A stretch of 64,000 nt of DNA. Source: an uncultured Porphyromonadaceae bacterium. GTDB lineage: Bacteria > Bacteroidota > Bacteroidia > Bacteroidales > Muribaculaceae. The notes below the pieces were generated by a model. That model searched no databases and was not told the DNA's origin. It was given only the letters and a program-made list of their open reading frames with translations. The DNA lies in assembly GCA_947175645.1 (NCBI GenBank), contig CAMWNP010000009.1:36120-100119 (forward strand), written 5' to 3'. Shown here one piece after another: positions 51,809 to 59,178 of this stretch; positions within the stretch are counted from its first letter, which is position 1, and every line of letters begins with the position of its first letter. Made by a program: the position numbers and the translations under genes.

Positions 51809-52099
51809 ATGAAAAAAATATATCCCCGGCAAATCAAGGAGATTATCGATTCCATCCTCAAGGATAGCAACGACAGTGAGAATTTCCTCCGCCAGCAAGC
51901 ATGCTATATGTGGGTGGAGATTGTAGGACCGGCAGTAAACAGCCATACCACGCGCCGCTACGTCGACGGAACGGTGCTTCATGTCTACATCAACTCCGCA
52001 TCGTTGAAAAACGAACTTTCGTTCCACCGGACATCGATCATTGACAGAATCAACAAATCAATCGGCAAAACCGTTTTAACAGAGTTAGTTATCCATTAA
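51809..52099 (+). CDS. DUF721 (DciA-like) protein
   Basis: A 96-residue protein with the DUF721 core: a helical N-terminus (RQIKEIIDSILKDSNDSENF), the conserved W in MWVEIVGPAVNSHT, and LHVYINSASLKNELSFHRTS. DUF721 includes DciA, which helps load the replicative helicase in bacteria without DnaC; this may be its function here. It lies 14 bp after recF. Confidence 0.88.
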   Translation: MKKIYPRQIKEIIDSILKDSNDSENFLRQQACYMWVEIVGPAVNSHTTRRYVDGTVLHVYINSASLKNELSFHRTSIIDRINKSIGKTVLTELVIH

Positions 52100-52145
52100 A
52101 CTCAAGCCCATTATATTTCCCGGGCAATTCAAGTTTTCAGAGAAT

Positions 52146-52625
52146 ATGAAAGATATTTTGAACCTTCCTCAGTCACCGAATCCCAAGGTACCTCCGGTGG
52201 CTCACCCTTTCAGGATTTGCACTCCGGTGCAGACCCGCTTTAACGACATCGACATACTGGGTCACATCAATAATGCAGTCTATTTCCAGTTTCTCGATCT
52301 CGGAAAAATTGAATATTTCAAGGCAGTACTCCCTGAAAAGTTCACGCTCAACAACATCTGTGTGGTGATAGTGAATGTCAACTGCAACTTCTTCTCTCCG
52401 GGATTCATGGATGAGGACCTTGCCGTCTACACCTGCTGCATACGCATATCACGTCGTAGCCTGACGCTTGAACAGCGCATCGTCAACACCCGCACCGGCG
52501 ATGTCAAATGCATAGCCGAAACCGTCATGGCGGGCTTTGACCCGTCAACCAACAAAGGTCTTGAACTTGACAATGAGTGGGCCGACAGCATGGCGGAATT
52601 TGAAAATCTCGAAAGAATTTTGTAA
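52146..52625 (+). CDS. Acyl-CoA thioesterase, hotdog fold (4HBT)
   Basis: A 159-residue 4-hydroxybenzoyl-CoA-thioesterase-type enzyme. TRFNDIDILGHINNAVYFQF carries the catalytic Asp and HxxN pattern, followed by the long central helix (LDLGKIEYFKAVLP). It would hydrolyse acyl-CoA or acyl-ACP; the natural substrate is unknown. The first ~25 residues are a proline-rich extension. 46 bp after the DUF721 gene. Confidence 0.88.
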   Translation: MKDILNLPQSPNPKVPPVAHPFRICTPVQTRFNDIDILGHINNAVYFQFLDLGKIEYFKAVLPEKFTLNNICVVIVNVNCNFFSPGFMDEDLAVYTCCIRISRRSLTLEQRIVNTRTGDVKCIAETVMAGFDPSTNKGLELDNEWADSMAEFENLERIL

Positions 52626-52737
52626 ATTTGCCAAAAAATAACGAGATGGAAGTTCCCCTGCCGGCATCCGGAAATCTGATCAGGACTGACGGAAGAAGTT
52701 TGAATTCAGGACTTCACAATCTACCAATCAAACTGAA

Positions 52738-53340
52738 ATGAACGTACAAGAATCCATGCGCCTGATACTTCAGGCTGAAAGTGAAGCGATAAAGCAGATT
52801 CCGGTGTCGGACGCATACGACCGTGCGGTTGAAGCGATAATCGAGCATGTACACAAACGCCATGGCAAACTGGTGACATCCGGTATGGGTAAAGCCGGTC
52901 AGATCGCCATGAATATAGCAACCACATTCTGTTCCACAGGAACTCCTGCAGTGAATCTTCACCCCTCGGAAGCCCAGCACGGCGACTTAGGAGTCCTGCA
53001 GCCTGACGATATCCTCCTGCTGATATCAAATTCCGGCAAAACCCGTGAAATCCTTGAATTGGTAACGCTTGCACGCAATCTATATCCTCAGATACCCATC
53101 ATTGTCATCACAGGTAACGGTGAGAGTGTGCTTGCCAACCAGGCCGACATCGCACTTGTGACCGCGCCTGCGCCCGAGGTTTGTCCCTTCGGACTTACTC
53201 CAACAACTTCAACCACCATGATGACTGTTATCGGTGACGTGCTGGTTGTTAACGTGATGAACAACACCGGTTTCACCCGTGCTGACTATGCCAAACGTCA
53301 CCACGGCGGATATTTAGGACAGAAATCAAGAAACGAATAA
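52738..53340 (+). CDS. SIS-domain sugar-phosphate isomerase (KdsD-like, no CBS domains)
   Basis: A 200-residue single SIS domain. KLVTSGMGKAGQIAMNIATT (~42-61), HPSEAQHGDLGVLQPDD and ISNSGKTREILELV (~102-115) match arabinose-5-phosphate isomerases such as KdsD/GutQ; the C-terminal CBS pair of those enzymes is absent. It would make D-arabinose 5-phosphate for Kdo synthesis or isomerise another sugar phosphate. It lies 4 bp before the PfkB-like gene, so the two may act on one substrate. Confidence 0.85.
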   Translation: MNVQESMRLILQAESEAIKQIPVSDAYDRAVEAIIEHVHKRHGKLVTSGMGKAGQIAMNIATTFCSTGTPAVNLHPSEAQHGDLGVLQPDDILLLISNSGKTREILELVTLARNLYPQIPIIVITGNGESVLANQADIALVTAPAPEVCPFGLTPTTSTTMMTVIGDVLVVNVMNNTGFTRADYAKRHHGGYLGQKSRNE

Positions 53341-53344
53341 CGCA

Positions 53345-54133
53345 ATGTCACGAATAATTGCTGTCGGCGAAGCCGATTTCCACATAACGCTTGAGGGAAT
53401 GAAACCGGTGACCGCATTTCCAGGGGGACTGATCCTCAACACGGCCATTGAATTAAGCCGTATGGAACACCAGGTCACCATGGCCTCCGAATTAGGCAGT
53501 GACATTCTGGGGCGGAAAATCATCGACATCCTTAAACATGAAGGTGTGGACACTTACAGTGTTGACCTCAGTCTTGACGGTACCACCCCCACCACCCTTG
53601 AGTTTCTGAATCCCGCAACAGGGGAAGTGACGGAAGAACTCCGCTATGACAACTTCAGCAACAACGAGGACGGATTTGACATTGTATGGCCCACAATAGA
53701 AAAAGAAGATATAGTGGTTTTCGGTGGATTCCTTTCAGTGGACATCAGGGTGCGCCAGCGCCTGTGGCAGTTTCTGGAATTTGCCAAAGAACGGAAAGCC
53801 ACGCTCATCTACCTTCCCGGATATCATCCTTCACGCATGTTAAGGGTAACCAAAGTCATGCCGTTGATATTCGAGAACCTCGAGATTGCAGATGTAGTCA
53901 TAACAACCTCTGAACATCTCAAATTCATCTTTGATAAAACAGACACCCGCAAGGCCTTCAAGGATAATCTGGAATTCTATGTCAACGATTTCTTTAACGT
54001 TGACAGAGATTTTATAGAATATCACGGTCACGGAGATCTCTACGAACGTATTCCCCGAATCACCTCTATGGAACTCCCTGAAACCCTTGCATGGCTTATA
54101 GATACCAAAATCCTTTCTAAATCAGTAGAATAA
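53345..54133 (+). CDS. PfkB-family sugar kinase-like protein, catalytic end missing
   Basis: A 262-residue protein with the PfkB N-terminal half (IIAVGEADFHITLEGMKPVT, FPGGLILNTAIELSRMEHQV, GSDILGRKIIDILKHEGVDT) and the middle Rossmann part. The C-terminal GAGD motif with the catalytic base and anion hole is absent: the protein ends with FIEYHGHGDLYERIPRITSM and a short helix. It is ~40 residues shorter than usual, so it may bind a sugar without phosphorylating it. Close spacing on both sides (4 bp and 2 bp) puts it in one operon with the isomerase and ribH. Confidence 0.8.
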   Translation: MSRIIAVGEADFHITLEGMKPVTAFPGGLILNTAIELSRMEHQVTMASELGSDILGRKIIDILKHEGVDTYSVDLSLDGTTPTTLEFLNPATGEVTEELRYDNFSNNEDGFDIVWPTIEKEDIVVFGGFLSVDIRVRQRLWQFLEFAKERKATLIYLPGYHPSRMLRVTKVMPLIFENLEIADVVITTSEHLKFIFDKTDTRKAFKDNLEFYVNDFFNVDRDFIEYHGHGDLYERIPRITSMELPETLAWLIDTKILSKSVE

Positions 54134-54135
54134 CT

Positions 54136-54627
54136 ATGTCAACAGCAACTCCGGGCGCCGCTCCCCACGGTGCCCTTCCCAAAGTAGAGAATATGCGAGT
54201 GGCGATAATTGCCGCAGAATGGAACGGACACATAACCGGTGCGCTCACTCAGGGTGCGCTCGACCTTTTCAAAGCAGAAGGATTTGATGATGATCAGGTT
54301 GACGTATATCACGTACCCGGTGCCGTAGAACTGACGTTTGGCGCATCCCAGGCAATAGAATCATCTGCCTACGATGCCGTGATTGTGTTCGGATGCGTCA
54401 TCCGTGGTGGCACACCCCATTTTGACTACGTTTGTCAGAGCGTAACCCAAGGGATAACTATGCTGAATTCCGACTGCGACATACCCGTGATATTCGGAGT
54501 GTTAACCGTTGATAATGAGCAGGATGCTCTCGACCGTGCAGGTGGCAAATTAGGCAACAAAGGCACCGAAGCAGCCGAAGCAGCAATAAAAATGCATGAT
54601 TTTGCTTGCAAAATTAAAGAACTTTAA
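54136..54627 (+). CDS. ribH: 6,7-dimethyl-8-ribityllumazine synthase
   Basis: A 163-residue lumazine synthase that joins 5-amino-6-ribitylaminouracil and 3,4-dihydroxy-2-butanone 4-phosphate, the penultimate step of riboflavin synthesis. AEWNGHITGALTQGALDLF (~28-46), YHVPGAVELTFGASQAIES (~62-80), IVFGCVIRGGTPHFDYVCQS (~90-109; His is the catalytic base) and FGVLTVDNEQDALDRAGGK (~125-143) are all family signatures. Normal length with a short N-terminal extension. The tRNA promoter overlaps its stop region. Confidence 0.97.
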   Translation: MSTATPGAAPHGALPKVENMRVAIIAAEWNGHITGALTQGALDLFKAEGFDDDQVDVYHVPGAVELTFGASQAIESSAYDAVIVFGCVIRGGTPHFDYVCQSVTQGITMLNSDCDIPVIFGVLTVDNEQDALDRAGGKLGNKGTEAAEAAIKMHDFACKIKEL

Positions 54628-54636
54628 TTAACTTTG
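54606..54636 (+). promoter_or_regulatory. Promoter of the tRNA pair
   Basis: TTG (54606-54608), 20 bp, TAACTTTG (54629-54636), 11 bp before the tRNA-Tyr 5' end; the -33 box lies in the last codons of ribH. Confidence 0.8.
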
Positions 54637-54647
54637 CAGAGCAAAAA

Positions 54648-54730
54648 GGGCGAATACCAGAGTGGCCAAATGGGGCAGACTGTAAATCTGCTGGCTTATG
54701 CCTTCGGTGGTTCGAATCCATCTTCGCCCA
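54648..54730 (+). tRNA. tRNA-Tyr (anticodon GTA)
   Basis: 83 nt, acceptor GGGCGAA/TTCGCCC, anticodon arm CAGAC-TGTAAAT-CTG type with GTA, long variable arm (class II), T arm with TTCGAAT. CCA not encoded. Confidence 0.95.
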
Positions 54731-54758
54731 CTTCATAACCATTGACATTATCACATTC

Positions 54759-54831
54759 GCGGAAGTAGCTCAGTCGATAGAGCATCAGCCTTCCAAGCTG
54801 AGGGTCGCGGGTTTGAGCCCCGTCTTCCGCT
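54759..54831 (+). tRNA. tRNA-Gly (anticodon TCC)
   Basis: 73 nt, acceptor GCGGAAG/CTTCCGC, D arm GCTC/GAGC, anticodon arm CAGCC-TTCCAAG-CTG type with TCC, T loop TTTGAGC. CCA not encoded. Same transcript as tRNA-Tyr. Confidence 0.95.
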
Positions 54832-54840
54832 CTAAATCAT

Positions 54841-54883
54841 TCAGCAGGGAGCATCAAAATTCCATTTTGATGCTCCCTGCTGA
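54841..54883. terminator. Strong terminator after the tRNA genes
   Basis: About 20 bp of perfect stem (TCAGCAGGGAGCATCAAAAT paired with its complement) and a 3-nt loop; on the plus strand it is followed by GTTTTA. The stretch 54884-54977 shows nothing else. Confidence 0.85.
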
Positions 54884-54977
54884 GTTTTACGGTGCCCAGG
54901 TTGGGCACGTAGAAAATCCGGGTCTGCAGTTCATGACAAGTCACAACCTTGATATAGGGATGTGAAATATATATCCG

Positions 54978-55487
54978 CTATGGATTCAGCCTGCGTAGAA
55001 CCAGATATCCTCCGAGCAACTGAACCAGCAGACCGGGAACGGAAGTGAGAATACTTGTCAATGCTACTGAGAATTCACCACTCAGAATCCATTCCGCAAT
55101 CAGACCTATTCCCTGATATACTACAATTACTAAGAGGATGAGCACCAATGACACGCGCTTGAAATGGGCGGAAACCAAGCCTGCCGTCACTGCCAGAGCA
55201 ACAGATTTAATAATGATCAAAGGAAGTGCGGAAGAAGCCGGCATGCCAAACAGTATGGAGTTGAGCACAGGAGAAGCCACGGCTGTCAACACTCCCACTT
55301 TCCATCCATAGCGATATGCTCCGACGAGAGTGAAGAAATAAATCGGAAGCCATACCCTTCCACCCTGAGGAAGCAGGTGGAGCATCTGAGGCAGAAGAAG
55401 GTTGCCGATAATGAACAGTGTCGCTAAAAGATATGTGCGGACGCTCTTGAATGAATATGAACTGAGTTGTAATTCTGTGGAGTTCAT
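54978..55487 (-). CDS. ECF-transporter S-component-like membrane protein
   Basis: A 169-residue integral membrane protein with about five or six hydrophobic helices (YLLATLFIIGNLLLPQMLHL, WLPIYFFTLVGAYRYGWKVG, LIIIKSVALAVTAGLVSA). Its size, its Pro/Gly-rich strand-loop VLTAVASPVLNSILFGMPAS and its general pattern are those of substrate-capture subunits of energy-coupling-factor vitamin/metal transporters. No energising module is near. Substrate unknown. Last gene of the leftward redox operon, 8 bp after DUF1893. Confidence 0.7.
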   Translation of the reverse strand: MNSTELQLSSYSFKSVRTYLLATLFIIGNLLLPQMLHLLPQGGRVWLPIYFFTLVGAYRYGWKVGVLTAVASPVLNSILFGMPASSALPLIIIKSVALAVTAGLVSAHFKRVSLVLILLVIVVYQGIGLIAEWILSGEFSVALTSILTSVPGLLVQLLGGYLVLRRLNP

Positions 55488-55495
55488 GATTATGA

Positions 55496-55912
55496 TTATT
55501 TATGATTCATTGATTTTATGAAGTTTTCGATAAGAGGCAGTGCTTCTGAAGGCACATCGCAACCTGAACAGATTTTTTCCACCGGGCAGATGTCGGTGCC
55601 ATCACGGTTTATGATATTGTCGACCAGAAGTTCGTAAATAACCTTAACAGAGTATTTATGAAATATGTCAAGTGCAGGCCTGCTGATTGTCAGTGCATAA
55701 ACCTCACTTACACCTCCGAGCACCATGAGCAAGGCAGCCCCCTTGCCCACAACCTTGTCAGCCACCCGGGCACCGCGCAGCAGATCGGGATCCGTGGTGA
55801 TCAGATTAAACAGATCCTTCACCCCGCGTGAATCAAATGTAAGAAACCTCCGGTGGTTGGCCACCACAAGCGAATGTTTTCCCTCCTTAAGTCGTTCAAC
55901 CAGCAGGTTCAT
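55496..55912 (-). CDS. DUF1893-family protein
   Basis: A 138-residue protein with the DUF1893 pattern: N-terminal SLVVANHRRFLTFDSRGVKD, GARVADKVVGKGAALLMVLG (~55-74) and a C-terminal Cys cluster (CPVEKICSGCDVP). The cysteines may bind metal or a Fe-S cluster. Found in anaerobes beside redox genes, as here; the start overlaps the stop of the reductase gene. Function not established. Confidence 0.85.
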   Translation of the reverse strand: MNLLVERLKEGKHSLVVANHRRFLTFDSRGVKDLFNLITTDPDLLRGARVADKVVGKGAALLMVLGGVSEVYALTISRPALDIFHKYSVKVIYELLVDNIINRDGTDICPVEKICSGCDVPSEALPLIENFIKSMNHK

Positions 55913-57321
55913 CAGATGGTGTTCTGTTTGAGTTGTTCAACATAACGGTCGATGCGATGAAGTTCCTCAGGAATACGGATTTTCTGCGGACAGTGAGGGG
56001 CACACTGGTTGCATCCTATACAATGACTTGCCTGGCGGAGTTTGGGCACACTACGGTCATAGCCCACAAGGAAAGCCTGACGGGCCTGACGGTAGTTCTC
56101 CTGCTGGCTGCTTTCCGGAATATTTCCCTGATTGACACATTTATTGTAATGCAGCAGAATGGCCGGTATATCTATTCCGTAAGGACATGGCATGCAATAT
56201 TTGCAGTCGTTACACGGCACCGTCGGATATTGAACTATAAGTGACGATGTGTCAAAGAGGAACTGCTTCTCATCCTCGGATAGAGGTTTCAACGGAGAAT
56301 AAGAAAGGAGATTGTCCTGCAGATGTTCCATATATGTCATTCCGCTGAGGACTGTCAGAACCCGTGGATACGTTCCGGCAAAACGGAATGCCCATGAAGC
56401 CACGCTTCTCTCCGGTTCCTGCTGTTTCAATCTGGCAACTATGTGATCAGGCAAATTGGACAGGCGGCCACCCAGGAGCGGCTCCATTATCACCACCGGT
56501 ATCTCTCTCTTATCCAGTTCATCATAAAGATACTCGGCATTTGTGTTGGCCTCGTTGATTTCCTTCGCATGATTCCAGTCGAGATAGTTCATCTGAATCT
56601 GCACGAAATCCCATTTGTATTTGTCATGATTGGCAAGCAGATAGTCGAATATCGCTATGTCGCCGTGATATGAGAAACCGAGATTACGGATTTTCCCTTT
56701 TTCACGCTCCTCCATCAGAAAGTCAAGCATTCCGTTATCAATGTAGCGCTTACGGAATGTGTCCATGGCATCCTCTCCCCCACCCACGGCATGCAGAAGC
56801 ATGTAGTCAATGTAGGGAGTCTGCAGTTCCTTGAAGGAGTTGTTATACATGGCCATCGATGCCTCACGGCTCCAGGTCTGAGGAGCGAAATTTGACAGTT
56901 TGGTCGCTATGAAATAACTTTCACGCGGGTGGCGACTCAGAGCGATACCTGTGGCACGCTCCGAACGTCCCCGGCAGTAAGCGGGGGATGTGTCGAAGTA
57001 GTTCACGCCATGTGCGATAGCATAGTCCACGAGTTCATTGATTGTTTCCTGGTCAAGGTCGGCATCAGAACGCCCCACGCCGCCTGAAAGGTCAGGCCAA
57101 CGCATACATCCGTAACCGAGAATCGAAACCTGTTCGCCTGTCTTTGGATTGGTGCGGTAGGTCATCTTGCCGGCGGGTATCTCACCGGAGGTGGTATTAT
57201 CACCGGTAACCGGATTTTTCTTGGAATCGCATCCGGCGACAACCGCTGCTGAAACTGCGGCTGCTCCAACACCTAAACGGGTGAGAAACGAACGACGTGA
57301 TATAGTGTTTTTATCTTTCAT
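55912..57321 (-). CDS. Aldo/keto reductase with C-terminal ferredoxin domain, Tat-exported
   Basis: A 469-residue oxidoreductase. The N-terminus has a twin-arginine signal (ISRRSFLTRLGVGAAAVSAA). The AKR barrel (~45-370) shows the tetrad D (YFDTSPAY), Y, K (IATKLS) and H (YMLLHAVGG). Two 4Fe-4S cluster motifs follow: CNDCKYCMPCPYGID (~388) and CIGCNQCAPHCPQKI (~440). Unlike typical AKRs it may pass electrons to or from Fe-S proteins. The neighbouring NapH/NapG-like gene (5 bp upstream) is the likely electron partner. Confidence 0.92.
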   Translation of the reverse strand: MKDKNTISRRSFLTRLGVGAAAVSAAVVAGCDSKKNPVTGDNTTSGEIPAGKMTYRTNPKTGEQVSILGYGCMRWPDLSGGVGRSDADLDQETINELVDYAIAHGVNYFDTSPAYCRGRSERATGIALSRHPRESYFIATKLSNFAPQTWSREASMAMYNNSFKELQTPYIDYMLLHAVGGGEDAMDTFRKRYIDNGMLDFLMEEREKGKIRNLGFSYHGDIAIFDYLLANHDKYKWDFVQIQMNYLDWNHAKEINEANTNAEYLYDELDKREIPVVIMEPLLGGRLSNLPDHIVARLKQQEPERSVASWAFRFAGTYPRVLTVLSGMTYMEHLQDNLLSYSPLKPLSEDEKQFLFDTSSLIVQYPTVPCNDCKYCMPCPYGIDIPAILLHYNKCVNQGNIPESSQQENYRQARQAFLVGYDRSVPKLRQASHCIGCNQCAPHCPQKIRIPEELHRIDRYVEQLKQNTI

Positions 57322-57326
57322 AACTA

Positions 57327-58817
57327 TCAGATTATTCTATGGTTAACATGACCTTCAACATAAATGGCGCTGAACGGACGGGCGGGACACAGGTTTTCAC
57401 ATGCACCGCAACCTATACATTTTTCAGTGTTCACAACGGGAATTTTCACAGAATCGGGGTCTGAAGCATCGGACGGTACCATCTGGATGGCTCCTGTGGG
57501 GCAGTGTCTTGCACAGTTGCCACACTCAACTCCGTCAGTCAGCGGTATGCAATTTTCTTTCACCCAACAAGCGTGGCCTATCTGGATCGATGATTTTTCC
57601 TCAACACTGACCGGCTTGATGGCGCCGGCAGGGCAAACATCAGAACAGCGGGTACACTCCGGACGGCAGTAGCCGCGTTCATAAGATGAGTATGGTTGCA
57701 TGAACGAGTCTATTGCGGTGGATGGCCTGAGCACTCCGTTAGGGCATGCCGCCACACAGAGTTGACACGCGGTGCAATGATTTGAGAGATGCTTTATCCC
57801 TTTTGCACCCGGGGGCACTATACGGTTGGAGCGTTCAGGAATTTTCTTATCCTCGATCACAGCCAGACCTCCGTCAACAGTTTTGTCAGCCGCTTTTACC
57901 ATGGCGGCTGCGGTCACCATACCTGTCACGGTAAGGAAACTCCGGCGTGATTTGTCAACCGATGCGCCATCGGTGACCGGAACAACTGCAACCTCTTTCT
58001 TGCGACGCCCGTAACTGATGGCTCCCTTATGACAAGAATCAAGGCAGTCAAAGCATGTCACGCAGCGGGAGTAATCTATCTGATGGACCTTGCTGTTTAT
58101 GCAAGCAGCCTTGCAGTTGCGCGCACATAGTCCGCAACTGTTGCACTTTGATGTATCGATTACCGGAGCAAGGAAGGAGAAGCGTGAGAAGAAACCGAGC
58201 ACCGTGCCTACCGGACAGATGGTGTTACAGTATGTGCGACCGTTGCGCCATGCAAGTACGGCAAGAATGACTACTGTGGCCACTGCAACACCGAACACAC
58301 TCCAGTTGCGTATCCAGATTTCGGTGTCATAGAACATATAACTGTCATGTTCGGCGGCCCATCCGGCAAGCAGGTTGTTGCACCAGGCCCAAACCGGACT
58401 GAGCAAATTCTGCACGATTCTTCCGAAGGAACTATACGGAGCGATCAGCGCTGCTACACCGCCGAAACCTGCCACCATCAGAATCACCATTATTACAAGC
58501 ATGGAATATCTTAGCCACCTGACAGCGGGCGAGTAGCCGTAGCGATAACGTTTTTGCTTCTTGCCGAGCCATCCGAAAATATCCTGCATTATTCCCAGGG
58601 GACATATAACCGAACAATACAGACGTCCGAAAAGGAGCGTGAGGATAATGAGTCCTGCAACAACTCCTATATGCATGGCAAGCAGTGCCGGAAGAAACTG
58701 AACTTTCGCCAGCCATCCGAACCATTCCTGTGCCATTCCGGTAAAGTCAAGAAACAACAGGGTTATCAAGGTGATCACAACCACGGCAACCGTTATCCTT
58801 AGTTTTTTTAACGACAT
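57327..58817 (-). CDS. NapH/NapG-like membrane ferredoxin fusion
   Basis: A 496-residue protein with two parts. Residues ~1-225 have about four membrane helices and two CxxxCP motifs (YCSVICPLG, YCNTICPVG), followed by ferredoxin motifs CNSCGLCARNCKAAC and CVTCFDCLDSCHKG, as in NapH. After the last helix comes a twin-arginine-like stretch SRRSFLTVTGMVTAAAMV (~292-310), then four more 4Fe-4S motifs (CTACQLCVAACPNG, CTRCSDVCPAG, CGNCARHCPTG, CIGCGACENLCPA), as in NapG. It seems to be a fused quinol-oxidising electron conduit. First gene of the operon; promoter box at 58857-58864. Confidence 0.9.
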   Translation of the reverse strand: MSLKKLRITVAVVVITLITLLFLDFTGMAQEWFGWLAKVQFLPALLAMHIGVVAGLIILTLLFGRLYCSVICPLGIMQDIFGWLGKKQKRYRYGYSPAVRWLRYSMLVIMVILMVAGFGGVAALIAPYSSFGRIVQNLLSPVWAWCNNLLAGWAAEHDSYMFYDTEIWIRNWSVFGVAVATVVILAVLAWRNGRTYCNTICPVGTVLGFFSRFSFLAPVIDTSKCNSCGLCARNCKAACINSKVHQIDYSRCVTCFDCLDSCHKGAISYGRRKKEVAVVPVTDGASVDKSRRSFLTVTGMVTAAAMVKAADKTVDGGLAVIEDKKIPERSNRIVPPGAKGIKHLSNHCTACQLCVAACPNGVLRPSTAIDSFMQPYSSYERGYCRPECTRCSDVCPAGAIKPVSVEEKSSIQIGHACWVKENCIPLTDGVECGNCARHCPTGAIQMVPSDASDPDSVKIPVVNTEKCIGCGACENLCPARPFSAIYVEGHVNHRII

Positions 58818-58856
58818 AATTAGTCAGAAATTAATGTTTGAAATGATTGGTAATCA

Positions 58857-58864
58857 CAAAGATA
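58857..58864 (-). promoter_or_regulatory. -7 box of the redox operon promoter (TATCTTTG)
   Basis: Exact TAnnTTTG match reading left, 39 bp before the NapH/NapG-like start codon. No good -33 box. Confidence 0.6.
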
Positions 58865-58984
58865 ATAATAAAAAATGTGAAAGTTACGCAGCAACACGTT
58901 TTTAACATATCATAATCGGAGATTGTTGCCGTGGCCTCAACCACGGGTGCAGTCAAAGCCCGATGTTCACGCAGTAATGGAAAC

Positions 58985-59111
58985 AAAATAAGGGCGGTGT
59001 GTCATAATAAGCCATCTGCGTCGTTGCTTTCGGAAGCGGCTTCGGTCACATACTTAGGTATGCTCCCATCAGCCTCATCCTCAGCGTCTTGCATCCGGCA
59101 TATTCTGACAA
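58985..59111. repeat. Intergenic repeat-like segment related to the 4093-4507 element
   Basis: A non-coding stretch with GTCACATACTTAGG (59045) and the palindrome CATACTTAGGTATG, similar to the interior of the element at 4093-4507. GGTGTGTCA near 58997 and TGACACACC near 59144 form an inverted pair around it. It sits between two operon ends. Confidence 0.5.
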
Positions 59112-59112
59112 A

Positions 59113-59157
59113 CCTTAAGAGGGTGTGCCAAAATTTTTGTTTTGACACACCCTCTTA
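59113..59157. terminator. Terminator of the etf/acyl-CoA dehydrogenase operon
   Basis: A 12-bp stem TAAGAGGGTGTG/CACACCCTCTTA extended, after one mismatch, by CAAAA/TTTTG, 21 bp after the dehydrogenase stop on the minus strand. Confidence 0.8.
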
Positions 59158-59178
59158 GCGATATCGAGTAAGAGGTTC

